Assembly: GCF_000145275.1 (NCBI RefSeq)
Contig: NC_014393.1
Span: 558,001 to 622,000, forward strand
DNA length: 64,000 bases
Reading direction: 5' to 3'
Origin: Clostridium cellulovorans 743B
GTDB taxonomy: Bacteria > Bacillota > Clostridia > Clostridiales > Clostridiaceae
The position numbers were made by a program, and so were the translations under genes. The notes under the pieces are model-generated. The model searched no databases. It saw only the letters and a program-made list of their open reading frames with translations, and was not told the DNA's origin. The first letter of the stretch is position 1; the number at the start of each line of letters is the position of its first letter. Below, in pieces: positions 61,530-64,000 of this stretch.

Positions 61530-62306
61530 ATGAAAAAGTTTATCGATTTAAGTATTGCTATTGAAAATAATATACCTTCAGATCCACCAGAAATGATTCC
61601 GCAAATTAATTATGTAGATCATGACCTTGGAGCTAAGCAAATGACAGTTTTTTTCCCAGGTATTGATACAGAGAAGGATTTACCTAATGGTAAGGGATGG
61701 GCGATGGAATTAATAAATTTGTCATCTCATTCTGGTACTCATCTTGATGCACCATGGCATTATAGTCCTACAATGAATAAAGGGGAAAAAGCTGCTACTA
61801 TTGATGAAATACCACTAGAATGGTGTATGGGCGATGGGGTTAAGTTAGATTTCAGAAATTTTGAGGATGGATATCTTGTGACTGCAAAGGATATGGAAGA
61901 AGCTTTTGAAAAAATAGGATATGAATTAAAGGCAGGAGATATTGTTCTTGTTAACACTGGAGCAGATAAATATTGGGGTACGCCACAGTACTTAATAAAA
62001 GGTTGTGGAATGGGAAGGGAAGCAACCCTTTGGTTATGTGAAAAAGGTGTTCATGTTGTTGGTACTGATGCGTGGAGCTGGGATCGACCATTACCTATCA
62101 TTGCAAAGGATTTTAATGAAAACCGTGATTCTTCAGTAATATGGGAGGGGCATTTTGCAGGAATTGAACATGGTTATTGTCATATAGAAAAGCTTACAAA
62201 CCTTGAACAATTGCCTAGTTACGGGTTTACTGTTTCTTGTTTTCCAATCAAAATAAAGGATGCAAGTGCTGGATGGATAAGGGCTGTTGCCATAGTAGAA
62301 GAGTAA
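61530..62306 (+). CDS. Cyclase-family metal hydrolase (kynurenine formamidase-like)
   Basis: 258 residues. Metal motif HSGTHLDAPWHY (pattern H-x-G-T-H-x-D-x-P-x-H), then VLVNTGADKYW and GTDAWSWDRP, as in the cyclase / Kyn formamidase superfamily (PF04199). Metal-dependent amide or lactone hydrolysis is expected. The kynurenine pathway is not evident nearby, so the substrate is open. A LysR regulator follows after 19 bp, so it may control this gene. Ribosome site AAAGGAG upstream. Confidence 0.9.
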   Translation: MKKFIDLSIAIENNIPSDPPEMIPQINYVDHDLGAKQMTVFFPGIDTEKDLPNGKGWAMELINLSSHSGTHLDAPWHYSPTMNKGEKAATIDEIPLEWCMGDGVKLDFRNFEDGYLVTAKDMEEAFEKIGYELKAGDIVLVNTGADKYWGTPQYLIKGCGMGREATLWLCEKGVHVVGTDAWSWDRPLPIIAKDFNENRDSSVIWEGHFAGIEHGYCHIEKLTNLEQLPSYGFTVSCFPIKIKDASAGWIRAVAIVEE

Positions 62307-62325
62307 AAAGTATATAAGGTGAAGA

Positions 62326-63246
62326 ATGATGACATTACAACAGTTGAAATACGCCATTGAAATTGCGAAATATGGTTCTATGAATATTGCGGCAAAAAAA
62401 CTCTTTATAACTCAACCAAGTCTTTCAAATGCAATTAAAGATCTTGAAGAAGAGATGAATATAACAATCTTTGAGAGGACTAATCGAGGAATAAATATTA
62501 CTGTTCAGGGGGCGGAGTTTTTAGGATATGCAAGACAAGTGATAGAACAGACAGAATTGCTTGAAAAGAAGTATTTAAATGCAAAGCCGTCTATACAGCA
62601 TTTTTCTGTATCTACCCAGCATTATGCATTTGCAGTTAATGCTTTTGTTGAATTAATAAAAGAATATGGTATTGATGAATATGAGTTTAATTTAAGGGAA
62701 ACAAAGACCTATGAGATTATCGATGATGTAAAAAATCTTAGAAGTGAGATAGGGATTTTATACTTAAACGAATTTAATTCAAAGGTTCTAAAAAAGATTT
62801 TTAAGGAAAATAACTTGAGGTTCACAAAATTATTTGTGGCAAAGCCTCATGTGTTTATCAGTTCGAATAATCCTCTTTCAAAGAAAAATTTAGTCACTCT
62901 TAAGGATTTAGAATATTATCCTTATCTATCTTTTGAGCAAGGAGAATACAATTCTTTTCATTTTTCTGAGGAAATATTAAGTACTCTTTCTCATAAAAAA
63001 AGTATAAAGGTTACTGATAGAGCCACGCTTTTTAATCTGCTTATAGGGTTAAATGGCTACACTATTTCAACAGGAATTCTAAGTGAAGATTTAAATGGAG
63101 AACATATTATTTCTATACCTTTAGATGTAAAGGAAGAGATAAAAGTAGGATGGATTTCTCATAAAAATATGACACTCAGTAAGCTAGGGACAATTTATAT
63201 TAGTGCATTGGAAGATATAATTTCAAAGTCACTAAAGGGTATGTAA
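62326..63246 (+). CDS. LysR-family transcriptional regulator
   Basis: 306 residues. N-terminal HTH (LQQLKYAIEIAKYGSMNIAAKK, shortened here to its first block, then LFITQPSLSNAIKDLE), linker helix, and a two-lobed LysR substrate domain (about 92-300). It overlaps the same transcript as the cyclase-family gene and is encoded in the same direction, which is less common than the divergent LysR layout. AAGGTGA ribosome site; two consecutive ATG codons are possible starts. Confidence 0.9.
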   Translation: MMTLQQLKYAIEIAKYGSMNIAAKKLFITQPSLSNAIKDLEEEMNITIFERTNRGINITVQGAEFLGYARQVIEQTELLEKKYLNAKPSIQHFSVSTQHYAFAVNAFVELIKEYGIDEYEFNLRETKTYEIIDDVKNLRSEIGILYLNEFNSKVLKKIFKENNLRFTKLFVAKPHVFISSNNPLSKKNLVTLKDLEYYPYLSFEQGEYNSFHFSEEILSTLSHKKSIKVTDRATLFNLLIGLNGYTISTGILSEDLNGEHIISIPLDVKEEIKVGWISHKNMTLSKLGTIYISALEDIISKSLKGM

Positions 63247-63342
63247 TTTTATGAATAGTGAAAGTTGCTTATGGAATTACATATTAATAAATTAGAATCT
63301 GTTAAGCTTATATGAAAAAGCAGTTTGTATGTGGGGGCAAAG

Positions 63343-63843
63343 ATGAATGAATTGTGGGATTTGTATGATAAAAATAGGAAACCTCTGAATAAAACACAGG
63401 TAAGAGGGGTGCCACTTTCCAAAGGTGAATACCATCTAGTGGTTGATATATGGACTATAAATAGTGATGGTAAAATACTCATAGACAAAAGACATAGCAG
63501 TAAAAAATTTGGTGGGCTTTGGGAGTGCACTGGTGGTTCAGTTATAAAAGGGGAAGATAGTGTAATTGGAGCATTAAGAGAATTAGAAGAAGAACTTGGT
63601 ATTAAGGCAACCGCAGAAGAACTTATTTTAATACACAGTATTCTTTTGGAAGATAGGTTTGTTGATACATATATTCTGAAAAAGGATATTGATTTAAATA
63701 GCTTGGTATTACAAGCGGATGAAGTAACAGAAGTAAGATTTGTTACTCTAAATCAGTTAGATGAATTATGCCACAATAATATGATAGTTATAAAAGAACG
63801 TTATGGAATGTATCGAGATAAAATTGCAGTATATGCTAAGTGA
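63343..63843 (+). CDS. NUDIX hydrolase
   Basis: 166 residues from ATG 63343, preceded by GTGGGGGCA; an in-frame ATG at 63325 lacks a ribosome site. It begins MNELWDLYDKNRKPL, the IDI-like NUDIX N-terminus. The Nudix box is complete: GGSVIKGEDSVIGALRELEEELG (pattern G-x5-E-x7-R-E-x2-E-E-x-G). Members of this subgroup include isopentenyl-diphosphate isomerase-like enzymes and unassigned phosphohydrolases. Confidence 0.88.
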   Translation: MNELWDLYDKNRKPLNKTQVRGVPLSKGEYHLVVDIWTINSDGKILIDKRHSSKKFGGLWECTGGSVIKGEDSVIGALRELEEELGIKATAEELILIHSILLEDRFVDTYILKKDIDLNSLVLQADEVTEVRFVTLNQLDELCHNNMIVIKERYGMYRDKIAVYAK

Positions 63844-63899
63844 TATGGGGAAGAATACCCTTTTATCAGGTTAAATACTGAAAGGTTTTAGAAAACCGT

Positions 63900-63945
63900 A
63901 ATAGATTAGAACTAAGTGGTACCTCAGTTCTAATCTATTATTTTT
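63900..63945. terminator. Terminator between convergent genes
   Basis: 14-bp perfect arms AATAGATTAGAACT (63900-63913) and complement (63926-63939), 12-nt loop, then ATTTTT. It ends the NUDIX gene and probably also the partial minus-strand gene. Confidence 0.9.
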
Positions 63946-64000
63946 AATATTCACCATATTCGCAACCAGTATTTTTTATTTCAATATGGTCAATGAGAAC
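63944..64000 (-). CDS. C-terminal end of a further gene, cut by the window edge
   Basis: The minus-strand frame is open from the window end to TAA at 63946-63944, giving 18 residues ending CEYGEY. It stops directly beside a strong terminator in the place expected for a convergent gene. Too short to identify. Confidence 0.35.
   Translation of the reverse strand, partial: VLIDHIEIKNTGCEYGEY

Overview
The window is low-GC, Gram-positive anaerobe DNA and fits a Clostridium (sensu stricto-like) chromosome. The reasons are the strong AT bias, AGA-type arginine codons, GGAGG ribosome sites, a tyrosine T-box leader, BlaI/BlaR regulation, many methyl-accepting chemotaxis proteins, and a secreted pectin lyase with a type I dockerin, which points to a cellulosome-forming species. 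No rRNA, tRNA, CRISPR array, prophage or replication origin was seen.

Layout. 1-3.4 kb: the 3' part of a sensor kinase, two small membrane proteins and a lipoprotein with two LprI-like domains. 3.6-12.8 kb: a large MalT/LAL-type regulator, a NUDIX hydrolase, a short-chain dehydrogenase, a phytoene-desaturase-like FAD enzyme and a three-gene ABC-2 exporter. The regulator and the exporter are preceded by near-identical ~90-bp promoter plus 5' hairpin elements. 12.9-16.2 kb: a blaI-blaR1-type pair behind three tandem operators, then an orphan sugar-binding protein. 16.3-19.5 kb: a tyrosine T-box leader separated from tyrS by an inserted IS3-family element. 19.6-25.9 kb: a MerR/GyrI-like regulator, an APH-type kinase, a dockerin-bearing PL11 rhamnogalacturonan lyase and a small Xre/membrane-protein operon. 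26-32.3 kb: a TetR-ABC exporter operon, a methyltransferase, a lactonase-fold protein, a candidate small RNA and guanine deaminase.

32.5-45.3 kb is a sensory region: four chemoreceptors of four different architectures (Cache, PilJ-type, soluble CZB, four-helix bundle), an orphan histidine kinase, a methyltransferase, a CD3324-family regulator with a tiny upstream ORF, and a doubly broken esterase gene. Two of the receptors have sigma-D-like promoters. 45.5-49.8 kb: a CGGC-domain protein, a polysaccharide deacetylase, a secreted protein with a tandem ~105-residue repeat and an unknown membrane protein.

49.9-53.9 kb: a biotin cluster bioY-bioB-bioD-bioA with no bioF. 54-56.6 kb: ilvD and a GntR/FCD regulator with matching operator-like inverted repeats. 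56.8-57.9 kb: a complete IS982-family element with a 7-bp target duplication. 58-64 kb: a DUF4405 membrane protein with a long low-complexity linker, a GT4 glycosyltransferase, a small exported protein, a cyclase-family hydrolase with a LysR regulator, a NUDIX hydrolase and the 3' tip of a further minus-strand gene.

The genes read as ordinary chromosomal sensing, transport and metabolism. The most interesting items are regulatory: the duplicated promoter/hairpin element, the IS-interrupted T-box-tyrS unit, the eight-codon ORF with its stem, and the candidate small RNA.
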